Notes under the pieces: model-generated
What the model was told of the DNA's origin: nothing
The model's database searches: none
The model's input: only the letters and a program-made list of their open reading frames with translations
Program-made: the position numbers and the translations under genes
Origin: Arsukibacterium sp. UBA5043
GTDB lineage: Bacteria > Pseudomonadota > Gammaproteobacteria > Enterobacterales > Alteromonadaceae
NCBI GenBank assembly: GCA_002415085.1
Contig: DIBV01000004.1
Location: 62,001-126,000, forward strand
Length of the DNA stretch: 64,000 nucleotides
Reading direction: 5' to 3'
Part shown: in pieces, positions 36,690-46,220 of the stretch
How positions within the stretch are numbered: the stretch's first letter is position 1
How the letters are laid out: the number at the start of each line of letters is the position of its first letter

Positions 36690-38945
36690 TTAACCTTCTT
36701 TTTGGTCATCGCCATTGTCTGGATCCGGGTCCAGTTGCATTGACTTTGACGCCTTTACCAATACCAGGTTCGACAGGTTATCGACCAGGCTCTGCAGGCC
36801 GACTTCAAAACTATCGACTATTTCATCCTCTTTGACTTCAATTGGGAAAAACACCAGTTCTGACTGGCTGGAGTAACGCTTAATACTATCTAAATCGACT
36901 TTATCTAGTGCTTCTACTTCAGACTCAATTCGCACTTTATCCAGATAAGTTGCGAAAATATCCCGTACTTGCTGCTTAGAGTAGCGCTCTGCCTCCGTAA
37001 GAATGCGCAGCTTGGTGTTCTGCCAGCCCCTGGCGCGGGTGCAAAGGTATGCAAACATCAACATAAGTCTGGCAGTAGGGCCGCCGCGCCACCAGATATC
37101 AATTCTTCTGCCTTTTGTGGGTGCTTCGTTAGCAAATAATGGGGCGCGGGCAGAGGCGAGCGCAACCAGATTAATATCAGCTTTGATCATTTCCAGAAAG
37201 TTGGCGGCGTAATCATCAGGTGAATGCTCTTGCTTTGAATCATTCGACGATGTCCAGTTAAGTAGCGCAGTGTTGGGGGTTATCGGGCCAATGCCGTAAG
37301 CAGACATTATATGGCGCAAGCCACTTTGAAAGTCAGAGGCCTGCATCACCAGGGTAAACGCCCTGACGTCTGTGTCATCAATAGCTTGCTGATACTGCTT
37401 GAGAATTTGCTGCTGCTCGGGTTCATCAGCGTGCTGCGGGTTAACAATCCGGGTCAGGGTAATCAGGCCGCTTTGTCCTTCCAGTACGGCAGAAAAGGTT
37501 AATAGTTGCTTATGCCGCTCTGGGGTTTTGGAAAATACCAGCATATGCGGACGCCAGTCTCCGGGGTGGGGCTCCATGCTATTGAGTTCAAACAGCAACT
37601 CCCGCACCCGCTTAAACAAGGCACCACGTTGATGATCAGTAAAACTGCGGTGTTGATGACTGCGTGCCAGATACTGGTGCAAACCAAACAATACTGCGAT
37701 GGCGATTACACAGGCGATAAGATTAATGGCCAGCATGGCGACAACACAGCCTATACCGCCAATAAGGCTGACGATTTTATGTGACCATTTAAAGCGTGGC
37801 CGAAAAAAAGGATTGTCTGAGTGTAGGGCAAAAAAGGTCGCATAGTTTAACAAGGCGTAAGCCGCCAGAAAAAACATACTGATAACCGGCGCCAGCAGGT
37901 TGAGATCGCCAATGATCACACAAAGCAGGGCGATAGCGGTGGATGCCATCACGGCACGGCGCGGATTATTATCCTGGCCTTCGCCTTTAGCAAACGGCAC
38001 CAGAAACGGGATCAGCTTATCGCCGCCCATCGCCTGCAGCACCCGTGGTGCGCCCAGCATAGACGCCATGCCTGACGACAGCGTTGCTGCCATGACTGCG
38101 GCTGCAACCAGTACGGCCCACATTGCTACGTCGGCCATAATGTAATAGTTATCGGTGAGTTCCGAGATGCTGGCAGTACCGGCCAGTACCAGTGCCACCA
38201 GCACATACAGCGCCGCCGACAGACCAATAGCTGCAAAAGTGCCTTTTGGAATAGCGCGGTGCGGCGCCCGTAAGTCGCCTGACATATTCAGGCCCTGGGT
38301 AAAACCGGTAATCGCCGGGAAAAATAAGGCAAAGGCCAACCAGAATTGCTCTGCACTGGCATCGGTTTGCCAGTTAGTCACCAGCGTTTGCTGGCTAAAT
38401 GTGTTAATGCCGCCGATAAAAAATGACAGTAAGCCAGCGGCCACCAGCGCCATGATCAAAAATTGTAATTTGGTGGTCCAGTCTGCTCCGAGCCAGGCAA
38501 AAATAAATAAAACCACGGTGATAGCAGCGGCCAGTATCCGCACACTGAGCCAGTCCGGCAGCGTTACCAGATGGTTTAGCACTTCCACCAGGCCCATCAC
38601 ATAAAAAGCTACGGAGATGGAGATAGACAGAAACAACGTTAGGCCTAACGCGCCGCCAAATGCTGGGCCAAGCGTGCGGGAGATGACATAGTAGAAACCA
38701 CCCTCTTTCACCCGGATATCGGTTGCGATCACCGCCAGTGACAAGCCGGTTAGCAGGCATAAGGTGAATGCCGCCGCCATAATCAGCAAGGTGCTGGCTA
38801 ATCCAACCTGGCCAACAACATAGCCGGTACGAAGAAACAGGATAATACCGACGATGGTCAGAATGCTGGGAGTAAACACCCCGGCAAAGGTGCCGAATAA
38901 GTGGCGGCTGGCGTCGGTATTGGCAGAACTGCGGTGTTTATTCAA
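36690..38945 (-). CDS. APC-superfamily permease, Na-K-Cl cotransporter-like (SLC12 type)
   Basis: A 751-aa protein. The N-terminal half (about 20-440) has twelve membrane helices with GVFTPSILTIVGIILFLRTGYVVGQVG, the opening typical of prokaryotic cation-chloride cotransporters, plus VKEGGFYYVISRTLGPAFGGALG. The C-terminal third (about 450-750) is a large cytoplasmic domain with alternating strands and helices, which in this family is regulatory. It would move cations and chloride across the inner membrane, perhaps for osmotic balance. The ion specificity cannot be told. Monocistronic on the minus strand. Confidence 0.9.
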   Translation of the reverse strand: MNKHRSSANTDASRHLFGTFAGVFTPSILTIVGIILFLRTGYVVGQVGLASTLLIMAAAFTLCLLTGLSLAVIATDIRVKEGGFYYVISRTLGPAFGGALGLTLFLSISISVAFYVMGLVEVLNHLVTLPDWLSVRILAAAITVVLFIFAWLGADWTTKLQFLIMALVAAGLLSFFIGGINTFSQQTLVTNWQTDASAEQFWLAFALFFPAITGFTQGLNMSGDLRAPHRAIPKGTFAAIGLSAALYVLVALVLAGTASISELTDNYYIMADVAMWAVLVAAAVMAATLSSGMASMLGAPRVLQAMGGDKLIPFLVPFAKGEGQDNNPRRAVMASTAIALLCVIIGDLNLLAPVISMFFLAAYALLNYATFFALHSDNPFFRPRFKWSHKIVSLIGGIGCVVAMLAINLIACVIAIAVLFGLHQYLARSHQHRSFTDHQRGALFKRVRELLFELNSMEPHPGDWRPHMLVFSKTPERHKQLLTFSAVLEGQSGLITLTRIVNPQHADEPEQQQILKQYQQAIDDTDVRAFTLVMQASDFQSGLRHIMSAYGIGPITPNTALLNWTSSNDSKQEHSPDDYAANFLEMIKADINLVALASARAPLFANEAPTKGRRIDIWWRGGPTARLMLMFAYLCTRARGWQNTKLRILTEAERYSKQQVRDIFATYLDKVRIESEVEALDKVDLDSIKRYSSQSELVFFPIEVKEDEIVDSFEVGLQSLVDNLSNLVLVKASKSMQLDPDPDNGDDQKEG

Positions 38946-39046
38946 TATAAAGGCCTATGCAAAGCGTTTTTATTAAAACCTAGCACACTGCAGTTACTGT
39001 TGAAAGGTACCTCTGTAACACCAGGCCCGAATGGCAGGCCACTTTG

Positions 39047-40051
39047 TCAGTAATATTTTAAGCCGTCGGCTTTGCCTCTGAAGGCATAGTACGCGAGTGC
39101 GGTGTAACCAATAATCACCGGGATCACCACTACGGCGCCGAAAAAGATAATCAGTAACGATTCACGCGAGCTGGCCGCCTGATACAGCGTTAACTGATTC
39201 GGTACCACATAGGGATAAAAACTCAGTGCCAGTCCCAGAAAGCTGCAGATAAAAATAATATTGCAGATAGCGAACGGCAACCAGGCACCATGATCCTGCG
39301 GCAGTGGCAGCCGTTTCAGTGCCAGATAACCAATAATAAACATGGCAAAGCATAGCAACGGTATCGCGGCAAACAGGTAAGCCATCGGCGGCTCAGTCCA
39401 TACCTGCAGCGCATTGGCATTAACCAGCGGGTTGATGGTACTGACCGCCAGAATACCGCTAAGCGTAAGCACTCCGGCTATTTTACACTGCCTGATAGCA
39501 TGCAATTGCAGCTCACCACTGGTTTTGCCAATCAGCCAGGCATTGCCAATCATCGCATAGGCAGCGGTAACGCAAAAGCCGCTAAAACAGGCAAAAATAA
39601 TACTGCCGGCACTGTACTTAAGCCCCATCACATAAATACCCAGCATAAAGCCCTGGCTAAAGGTGGCCAGCACCGATCCGGCTTTAAAGGTGTAATCCCA
39701 GCGGGTTTTGCGGCTGGCTTTTACCTTAGCCCGAAAATCAAAGGCCACACCACGCAGAATTAAACCTAGTAGCAGCAAGGCTGCGGGCAAGTACAACGCA
39801 TGTAAAATGGCACTATGGGCCGCCGGAAAGGCCACCAACAGCAAACCTACTGCCAATACCAGCCAGGTTTCATTGGCATCCCAGAACGGGCCAATTGAAG
39901 CAATTGCGGTGTCGCGCCAGGGCTCGTTGTGCATGGGTAGGGTGATACCCACGCCTAAATCATAGCCATCTAAAATGGCATATAACAGGATAGACAGGGC
40001 GGTTAAGCCACCGAAAATGAGTGCTAGATTTTCTGCAGTTAACCAGCTCAT
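39047..40051 (-). CDS. cydB: Cytochrome bd/CIO-type ubiquinol oxidase subunit II
   Basis: A 334-aa, about eight-helix protein: the N-terminal LTALSILLYAILDGYDLGVGIT (family DGxDLGxG), FWDANETWLVLAVGLLLVAFP, and LRGVAFDFRAKVKASRKTRWDYTF. The C-terminus has IIGYTALAYYAFRGKA. It pairs with CydA to form a terminal oxidase that reduces oxygen with high affinity. It is shorter than E. coli CydB (379 aa), the size of the cyanide-insensitive (CioB) type. It overlaps the cydA stop by an ATGA. No CydX-like small ORF is visible next to it. Confidence 0.95.
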   Translation of the reverse strand: MSWLTAENLALIFGGLTALSILLYAILDGYDLGVGITLPMHNEPWRDTAIASIGPFWDANETWLVLAVGLLLVAFPAAHSAILHALYLPAALLLLGLILRGVAFDFRAKVKASRKTRWDYTFKAGSVLATFSQGFMLGIYVMGLKYSAGSIIFACFSGFCVTAAYAMIGNAWLIGKTSGELQLHAIRQCKIAGVLTLSGILAVSTINPLVNANALQVWTEPPMAYLFAAIPLLCFAMFIIGYLALKRLPLPQDHGAWLPFAICNIIFICSFLGLALSFYPYVVPNQLTLYQAASSRESLLIIFFGAVVVIPVIIGYTALAYYAFRGKADGLKYY

Positions 40052-41442
40052 AATGCAGCTCCGGTGCGAGTGTCTGGGTTGTTATCTTGCAGTGGCTGAC
40101 TGCGGTTTTCTACCAGACCTGGCCGGGTTAAGTCATATTCCTCCACTTCTACGGCACGGTTAGCCAGCCAGAACAGGGTTTTAATATAAGCCACCAGCAG
40201 CACGACATATAACACCAGATACATGGCCAGTGTCAGAGCGACATGTTCACCCGGTACCGTGGTTACCGCGTCACGGGTTTTCAGCACGCCATAGACTAAA
40301 TAAGGCTGACGACCAATTTCAGTAACATACCAGCCGGCCAAGGTCGCCACCCAGCCGGAGAAGGTCATGCCAATAAGAATTTTCAGTTGCAGTGGCGACA
40401 ACGCTTTTTTACGAAGTAGCTGATAACTGCCCCACCAGGCCATCAGCAGCATCAGCATGCCAATACCAACCATCACCCGGAAGCTATAAAACACCGGCGC
40501 CACCGGCGGATGTTCGCCGGTAAACTCGTTCAGACCCTTTAGCTCGCCCTCGCGGTCATGGGTTAAGATTAAGCTGGCTAGTTTGGGGATTTCAATGGCA
40601 AAGCGGTTTTGTTGGGTTTCCTGATCCGGGATCGCAAACAAGACCAGTGGCGCACCTTTTTCGGTATGCCAGATCCCTTCCATGGCGGCAATTTTCTGTG
40701 GTTGATGCTCCAGCGTATTTAAGCCATGAAAATCCCCGACCAGCACTTGGGTTGGCGCGAGAATAGCAGCACTGAGTATGGCCGTTTTCAGGGTCAGTTT
40801 CGGCGCTTTTTTATTGTCGCCTTTTAGCAGGCGATAAGCTGAAATACCGGCTACCAGAAAGCAAACGGTCAACGCTGAGGCCAGCAGCATATGAACAAAC
40901 CGATACGGAAACGACGGGTTAAAAATAATCGCCAGCCAGTCTGTGGCATGGGCAACGCCATCAACCATTTCAAAACCTGCCGGGGTTTGCATCCAGGAGT
41001 TAAGCACTAAAATCCAGAACGCCGAGAAGGTGGTGCCAAGCGCCACCAGAAAAGTCGCCAGGGTATGCACCCAGCGCGGCACTTTGTGAAAACCAAACAA
41101 CATAATGCCAAGCATGGTCGCTTCAAGGAAAAATGCCGTCAGAATTTCATAGGCAAGCAGCGGGCCTGCTATATTCCCGATGCTTTCCATAAAGCCCGGC
41201 CAGTTGGTGCCAAACTGAAACGACATGGTAATGCCACTGACCACTCCCAGTGCAAACGTCAGGGCAAATACTTTTACCCAGAAACGATAGGCCCGCATCC
41301 AGACCGGATGCTTCGAGATATCAAAGCGTACTTTGAAATAAAACAACAACCAGCCCAGGGCAATGGTGATAGTAGGAAACAGAATATGAAAACTTATATT
41401 GGCCGCAAACTGGATGCGGGACAGAATTAGGGTATCTAACAT
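40048..41442 (-). CDS. cydA: Cytochrome bd/CIO-type ubiquinol oxidase subunit I
   Basis: A 464-aa subunit carrying the haem ligands: His19 in RIQFAANISFHILFP, then His in VHMLLASALTVCF-like helix 5, and Met in YSFRVMVGIGMLMLL. The Q-loop between helices 6 and 7 is short, with no insertion as in E. coli bd-I, fitting the CIO subgroup. LKGLNEFTGEHPPVAPV is the quinol-binding-loop block. It is followed by cydB in an overlapping pair and preceded by a GbsR/MarR-family gene 23 nt upstream. A perfect FNR-type site upstream implies induction at low oxygen. Confidence 0.96.
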   Translation of the reverse strand: MLDTLILSRIQFAANISFHILFPTITIALGWLLFYFKVRFDISKHPVWMRAYRFWVKVFALTFALGVVSGITMSFQFGTNWPGFMESIGNIAGPLLAYEILTAFFLEATMLGIMLFGFHKVPRWVHTLATFLVALGTTFSAFWILVLNSWMQTPAGFEMVDGVAHATDWLAIIFNPSFPYRFVHMLLASALTVCFLVAGISAYRLLKGDNKKAPKLTLKTAILSAAILAPTQVLVGDFHGLNTLEHQPQKIAAMEGIWHTEKGAPLVLFAIPDQETQQNRFAIEIPKLASLILTHDREGELKGLNEFTGEHPPVAPVFYSFRVMVGIGMLMLLMAWWGSYQLLRKKALSPLQLKILIGMTFSGWVATLAGWYVTEIGRQPYLVYGVLKTRDAVTTVPGEHVALTLAMYLVLYVVLLVAYIKTLFWLANRAVEVEEYDLTRPGLVENRSQPLQDNNPDTRTGAAL

Positions 41443-41465
41443 AACTACCTCAGCAGTAATACGCG

Positions 41466-42017
41466 CTAAGCGTCTTTTTTGGCCCGAAACTTATCGGTGA
41501 ACTCCAGCACCTTACTCACACCTGAACCCAGCTTCATCAGCGTGTTCAGTTTTTCGGGTGACAACGATTGTAAGCTTTGCGTCCATTCTGTAATGTTTTC
41601 CAGCAAATCGTGAATTTCGGTGATCCGCTGCTGAGCATAAGCCTCATCTTTATTGGCAGCCTCATCCATCATAATATCGCGCAGTAACGACAACGTTGGG
41701 TCCATCTCACGTTTACGTCGCTCTTCGAACACTTTATTCGCCATATCCCAGATGCTGCCGCGGCTTTGATAAAATTCGCGTCGCTCTCCTTGTTTATGAA
41801 TTACCTGTACCAGTTGCCAGCTACCCAGTTCTTTCAATCCCATGCTAACGTTACCACGGGAGATCCCAAGCAACTCGGCAATCTCATTGGCGCAAACCGG
41901 CTCTTCACTTACTACCAGCAGGGCGTATATCTGCCCCACTGTGCGGTTAAAGCCCCAGCGGCTCCCCATTTCACCAAAGTGACAAACGAAAGACTCGATC
42001 ATGGGCGTCATCTGCAT
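41466..42017 (-). CDS. GbsR/MarR-family transcriptional regulator
   Basis: A 183-aa winged-helix regulator. The HTH is CANEIAELLGISRGNVSMGLKELGSWQLV (about residues 42-70), with a wing QGERREFYQSRGSI. The C-terminal two-thirds are helical and likely dimerise. The GbsR group has this length and the MGSRWGFNRTVGQIYALLV opening. It is the first gene of a gbsR-cydA-cydB unit, so it probably regulates its own operon. The signal is unknown. The site at 42073-42086 adds an oxygen-responsive layer. Confidence 0.9.
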   Translation of the reverse strand: MQMTPMIESFVCHFGEMGSRWGFNRTVGQIYALLVVSEEPVCANEIAELLGISRGNVSMGLKELGSWQLVQVIHKQGERREFYQSRGSIWDMANKVFEERRKREMDPTLSLLRDIMMDEAANKDEAYAQQRITEIHDLLENITEWTQSLQSLSPEKLNTLMKLGSGVSKVLEFTDKFRAKKDA

Positions 42018-42072
42018 TGGGTAATCCTTACTGAACTTTCAGAAATTTCTGAAACTATTGTACGCCCGAACT

Positions 42073-42086
42073 TTGATCTGGATCAA
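42073..42086 (-). promoter_or_regulatory. FNR/Anr-type binding site upstream of gbsR-cydAB
   Basis: TTGATCTGGATCAA is a perfect TTGAT-N4-ATCAA palindrome, 56 bp upstream of the GbsR-family start. A role in low-oxygen control of the cyd genes fits their function. The site is symmetric and also lies 121 bp upstream of the divergent umuD, which could be affected too. Confidence 0.82.
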
Positions 42087-42163
42087 GTTGTTTATGCCAT
42101 TACGCCATGTGTAGCAACAGCGGGTCTCTGACGGTGATTGCCAATTTATGCCTGGCTGATATA

Positions 42164-42179
42164 CTGTATACATAAACAG
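42164..42179 (+). promoter_or_regulatory. LexA box of the first umuDC operon
   Basis: CTGTATACATAAACAG matches the LexA consensus CTG-N10-CAG with an A/T-rich centre, 15 bp before the umuD ATG. The operon should be SOS-induced. Confidence 0.93.
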
Positions 42180-42193
42180 TATTTGAGGTGTGT

Positions 42194-42625
42194 ATGGCTG
42201 CAGTATTCATTGGCAATGCCAGTATCTGGCCACGGCGGCGGATACCCTTTTACAGCGACCCGGTGCGGGCTGGTTTCCCATCACCGGCGCAGGACTATAT
42301 TGAGCGTACGCTCGACTTAAATGAGCTTTGTATTCGCCATCCCACGGCCACCTTTTTTGTGCGGGTGGAGGGGGATTCGATGATCGATGCCGGCATTTAT
42401 GACGGCGATGTGCTGGTGGTTGATCGGGCTATTAATGCCGAGCATGGCGATATTGTGGTGGCCGCATTAGGCAATGAATTTACGGTAAAAGAGTTGTGTA
42501 CCCAGCCGCTGCTGCAGCTGTTACCGCGCAACCCAGCTTACCAGCCTATTACGCTGACGGAAGGGGATGAGCTGAATATTTTTGGCGTGGTCACCAATGT
42601 GATCCGGCAAATGAAGCGCAAATGA
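42194..42625 (+). CDS. umuD: UmuD (first, host-like copy)
   Basis: A 143-aa S24-family SOS protein; the start is ATG 42194 (MAAVFIG). The RecA-assisted autocleavage site is Ala26-Gly27 in VRAGFPSPA. The Ser-Lys catalytic dyad is Ser62 (EGDSM) and Lys99 (FTVKE), matching E. coli Ser60 and Lys97. After cleavage UmuD' joins UmuC as DNA polymerase V. It runs into a broken umuC by an ATGA overlap. It is similar to but clearly diverged from the copy at 48753, roughly three-quarters identical by eye. Confidence 0.96.
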   Translation: MAAVFIGNASIWPRRRIPFYSDPVRAGFPSPAQDYIERTLDLNELCIRHPTATFFVRVEGDSMIDAGIYDGDVLVVDRAINAEHGDIVVAALGNEFTVKELCTQPLLQLLPRNPAYQPITLTEGDELNIFGVVTNVIRQMKRK

Positions 42626-42771
42626 GCAGCAAAGATAACAGCGTGTTTGCGCTGGTGGACTGCAATAACTTTTATGCCAGCTGTGAAAAACTGTTCCGGC
42701 CCGATTTAGCCAAGGTCCCGGTGGTGGTGCTGTCGAATAATCACCCATACACTTTATTTTCCACCTTCTAA
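42622..42771 (+). pseudogene. umuC: umuC 5' fragment, interrupted by a mobile element
   Basis: Codons 1-40 read as a normal UmuC start (FALVDCNNFYASCEKLFRPD, then VVLSNN). Identity ends exactly at AATAAT (42736-42741), after which a foreign 10-codon tail runs to TAA at 42769. The catalytic DE residues and the rest of UmuC are missing. An intact UmuC continues from the same SNN point in the second copy at 49291. Confidence 0.95.
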
Positions 42772-42842
42772 CTAGCCACTTTTGTTAGTGTTATGAATTT
42801 AGTATAGATTATCAATTAACTGATTGGATTAATGAGCGTGAT

Positions 42843-44372
42843 ATGGCTATCGCTTACGAAATAAAAACAACCGAAATAAAACCTTTTTCATATAGAACGC
42901 CTTTAATAGATGTTGATGCAGACGGTGTATTGTCAGCAAAGTACTCACGACAACATCCCGTCCACATCAAAAGACTTGTCTTACTAAACTTAGTTGGTCG
43001 AGATGAAGCAGGTAATATTGTCTCTTACGAACCAATAGAGCACGTTAATCGATTTCTGATTGCACACCATGTCTATGACAATAAGCAAGAATCAGAACAG
43101 TACAGCAAGGGGCTGCTTCATTATTTTTCATTCTTACTGGAGCTGCAGCGCCTGTGGGATGAAGAATACGACGAAGATCTATATGACGAACTGGTCGATC
43201 TTCCAAGACCTACTTGGGATTCCTTTCCCTTACGCAAGCACGAAAAAGTTACCTATCAGTATCGTGAAGCCCTGAAACAGGCCGTCTTAGAACCACGCGA
43301 CCCTAGTCTATCGATCGCCAGAACAACAGCTAAAGCCTATTTGGGCGCCGTGGTGAAATTCTATTCTTTCCATATTCGTGATGGGTATCAGTTCAACAAC
43401 CCTCCCTTTGAGCACGAAGTAATCACTATACAATACCAAGCTAGTGGTACTTCAATGAGAGCGTATATGTCGAAAGATGTCCACACTACAGACTTGCGTC
43501 TGAATTTCGGTGGTTCAAAGCGAAATGAAGGTGGCGCTTTACCATCTTACCGGAGAGATTTGAAACCTTTGACAGACAATGAATGGAGATCTGTAGAGCA
43601 CATTCTAACCAACACTCATCGAGTGGTTAAGAGCATTGGAGGAAAACGGACAACAGCCAAGCTACAAATCGAATACTGTCTTTTCTTCCTTATTGCAAGA
43701 TATACAGGCCTTCGAAAGGAAGAAATTGCAAGCTTGCACAAAGGGCAAATCGTTAAACCTAATCTAAGCCAGAAAGTAATGCGAATTGGGGTTGGAGGTG
43801 AGTATGGATCTTTCACCAAGACAAAGGGCGGTGGAAATAAGTCACGACGTACAATCATTCCAACTCGCATTATGCAACTACTCTTTGAATACACGCTTAG
43901 CAACAGATTCAAAAAGCGATTGGCCAAATTTAAAGAACTATGCAAGAAAAAGCGAAACGCAGGCGAGGCAGGCTACTTTGATGGAGAAGACGGCGTCGAC
44001 GAAAACAAAGATTATCTATTTATCAGTCAAACAGGAAAACCCTTATTCACCAAGCTATCAGAAGCTAATGCACGTTGGAATGAAGTGAGATCAACAGTCA
44101 AAGCGTCTGCAGGAATAGACGTTGAAGGTGTTATTCACAACTTAAGAGCTACTTTTGCAGTTTCACTGTTTAGGTTGTTGCTGCGAAGCACAGAGGTTGA
44201 CACAGCTCTTGCTCTGATCTCTGATTGCTTGGGGCATGATGATGAGTCTACGACCTTGATGTACCTCAAAATGGCTCAAGATGAACCTACGGGCGATGAG
44301 ATATATGAGGATATACTGGACTACCTCGGTGCCTTTGAGAACCTAGATAACTTAAAATTCGTGGGTCAGTAG
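42843..44372 (+). CDS. Tyrosine recombinase/integrase, first of trio
   Basis: A 509-aa tyrosine recombinase with all catalytic residues visible: Arg291 (YTGLRKEEI), His432 and Arg435 (VIHNLRATF), His465 (CLGHDDEST) and Tyr474 (LMYLKM). The N-terminal 250 residues hold the SAM-like core-binding domain. It is larger than XerC/D, and AT-rich relative to the host. It adjoins the second recombinase gene without a gap (TAG then ATG). It is probably the main integrase of the element. Confidence 0.93.
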   Translation: MAIAYEIKTTEIKPFSYRTPLIDVDADGVLSAKYSRQHPVHIKRLVLLNLVGRDEAGNIVSYEPIEHVNRFLIAHHVYDNKQESEQYSKGLLHYFSFLLELQRLWDEEYDEDLYDELVDLPRPTWDSFPLRKHEKVTYQYREALKQAVLEPRDPSLSIARTTAKAYLGAVVKFYSFHIRDGYQFNNPPFEHEVITIQYQASGTSMRAYMSKDVHTTDLRLNFGGSKRNEGGALPSYRRDLKPLTDNEWRSVEHILTNTHRVVKSIGGKRTTAKLQIEYCLFFLIARYTGLRKEEIASLHKGQIVKPNLSQKVMRIGVGGEYGSFTKTKGGGNKSRRTIIPTRIMQLLFEYTLSNRFKKRLAKFKELCKKKRNAGEAGYFDGEDGVDENKDYLFISQTGKPLFTKLSEANARWNEVRSTVKASAGIDVEGVIHNLRATFAVSLFRLLLRSTEVDTALALISDCLGHDDESTTLMYLKMAQDEPTGDEIYEDILDYLGAFENLDNLKFVGQ

Positions 44373-46220
44373 ATGGCACTAGACAAGCCTAACAAACGCA
44401 GAGCTTTACAGCCAACTAAAGAGCTAGTTAGAAAAAACGCGGAGGTTCTAACGCTTCATCCGGATGACATGGTGATTGTATCACCTAAAGGCCCTTTGTA
44501 TTTTAAACGTCTGCTGTATAAAAATTGCCCCAATGTTATCACCATCAGTGAGCCCTCCCCCAGCATTCCATTAGTTGATATGCAGAGAGTAAACTTTGTC
44601 CGTAAAATGTTGGGGGTATTCAGTGCAGGCGTTACTGCTACTACACAATCAAGGTTTTCAGTTTTAATAAAGTTCATTCAGTGGGTAGATTCAAACAACA
44701 AAAGCCCTATAAACGGCGACTGGTTGCACTGGAATTTAATTGATGGCTTTATGAGTTGGTGTGGACTTCAAAATAGCAAAGGGGAACTATCCCGCCAAAC
44801 ATGGGGACGCTATAGAACCAACATGGCATGGATTTTAAACCGTCTGAATCGAGCTCAGGAAGCCAAGAATCTACCCGCCGTAAAAGGTGTTTTAAAGCAC
44901 ACTACACATCATTCAGGACTTGATGTGGAAAACGAGCTCAAGCCAATTGTAAAGAGGCTCTTTCAAGCATATAGAGACTTATTAGCACACTACACTGCCG
45001 GCACTCATCCAAAGCGTCACCCACTCTTCGACAGAGATTTGTTAGAACGGATTGCAAAGGAGAAAGGGCTTAAGGGGCTTAACAGAGCTCACCATTTCGG
45101 AGCCTTTAGTAAATCGGTAAACCCAGCACTAGGACATCCAAACAATCATATTTCAAAAATAGCCATCACGATTTGTTTTATGTTTACAGGCATGAATACT
45201 ACACCACTGCAGGCCATGAAAATTTCAGATATTCGCTTTCGTGAAGTTCAGGGAGGGAAATATATTCTTGATTCAGTAAAGGGTCGGGCCGGCTTTCAAG
45301 AGCAAGATAACGCTCTTGGATTTAGTAAATATGCTAAAGAGTTTATTGAAAGTTGGATAGCTGTATCAACAAATATGGCTAGTGGCAATAAAGACGCTTA
45401 CCTATTTCCTTATTATTCCAAAGCGGGCGTAGCCATGTCTTTTAACGACAGTCAACGAGCGACACTCGTTGGCGTCAGTGGTCTTCTTGAAAGGCTCGGT
45501 TACCCCAAAATCACTCCATCCATACTTAGAAAGACCAAGATGGACACCCTATTTCGTGTAACTGAATCCGTGTATCTAGTCTCTCTATCTGCGAATAATA
45601 GTATTAATGTAACGCGCTCTACCTACTCAAATGGAACAGTAGGAGAGCATGAAAATAAACTCAGAGCTGCCATGGAGGCTAAGTTTGCTCATGCAAAAGG
45701 CGATGACATATCTTCTGCTGTAAAAGCCGCTAAATTCAAATACGCAAGCGTTCTTGACAACTACGAGTATGAGCGCTTAAGAAGCGGACAAAATAGAAGT
45801 TACGAGTCCAGGACTCCCATTGGCGTTAGGTGTAATAACAACCAGATGGGCACAGCGAACAGCATTCACAAAATGCTCGGGAGGCTGGGTATTCATGCTA
45901 ATGACAATGAAAAGGCATGTACCAGCTTTCTTAATTGCTTTAATTGCGAGCAGCATGCTCTTGTGGCTGACACTACTGATATTTGGCTGATGCTGTCTTT
46001 CCAGGAGACATTGCAACAACTTGAACAAACACCTGCTATAAACTCTTTGCCGCCCCAAGAAATGAAATCGATATTAGATACGATTGAAAATGTTTTGAAA
46101 GGTTTCGGTGAAAAATCACCAGACAAATACATGCAGGCTACTGAACTTCAGAAAAAGTCTTCACACCCTCTCTATTCAAGTATTCATAGCCTAAATGACT
46201 TATTGGAGGTTTTCGTGTGA
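44373..46220 (+). CDS. Recombinase-like protein, second of trio (degenerate active site)
   Basis: A 615-aa protein aligned in order with tyrosine recombinases but lacking key residues. The first catalytic Arg is replaced (MFTGMNTTPLQ, Asn275) and the HxxR motif reads SILRKT (Ser383, Arg386 kept). The C-terminal half has a Cys-rich motif, CTSFLNCFNCEQHALVA (C-x5-C-x2-C-x2-H), as in TnpB-like recombinase partners. It is therefore likely an accessory subunit. It overlaps the next gene by 4 nt (GTG within TGA context), so the three are co-translated. Confidence 0.82.
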   Translation: MALDKPNKRRALQPTKELVRKNAEVLTLHPDDMVIVSPKGPLYFKRLLYKNCPNVITISEPSPSIPLVDMQRVNFVRKMLGVFSAGVTATTQSRFSVLIKFIQWVDSNNKSPINGDWLHWNLIDGFMSWCGLQNSKGELSRQTWGRYRTNMAWILNRLNRAQEAKNLPAVKGVLKHTTHHSGLDVENELKPIVKRLFQAYRDLLAHYTAGTHPKRHPLFDRDLLERIAKEKGLKGLNRAHHFGAFSKSVNPALGHPNNHISKIAITICFMFTGMNTTPLQAMKISDIRFREVQGGKYILDSVKGRAGFQEQDNALGFSKYAKEFIESWIAVSTNMASGNKDAYLFPYYSKAGVAMSFNDSQRATLVGVSGLLERLGYPKITPSILRKTKMDTLFRVTESVYLVSLSANNSINVTRSTYSNGTVGEHENKLRAAMEAKFAHAKGDDISSAVKAAKFKYASVLDNYEYERLRSGQNRSYESRTPIGVRCNNNQMGTANSIHKMLGRLGIHANDNEKACTSFLNCFNCEQHALVADTTDIWLMLSFQETLQQLEQTPAINSLPPQEMKSILDTIENVLKGFGEKSPDKYMQATELQKKSSHPLYSSIHSLNDLLEVFV

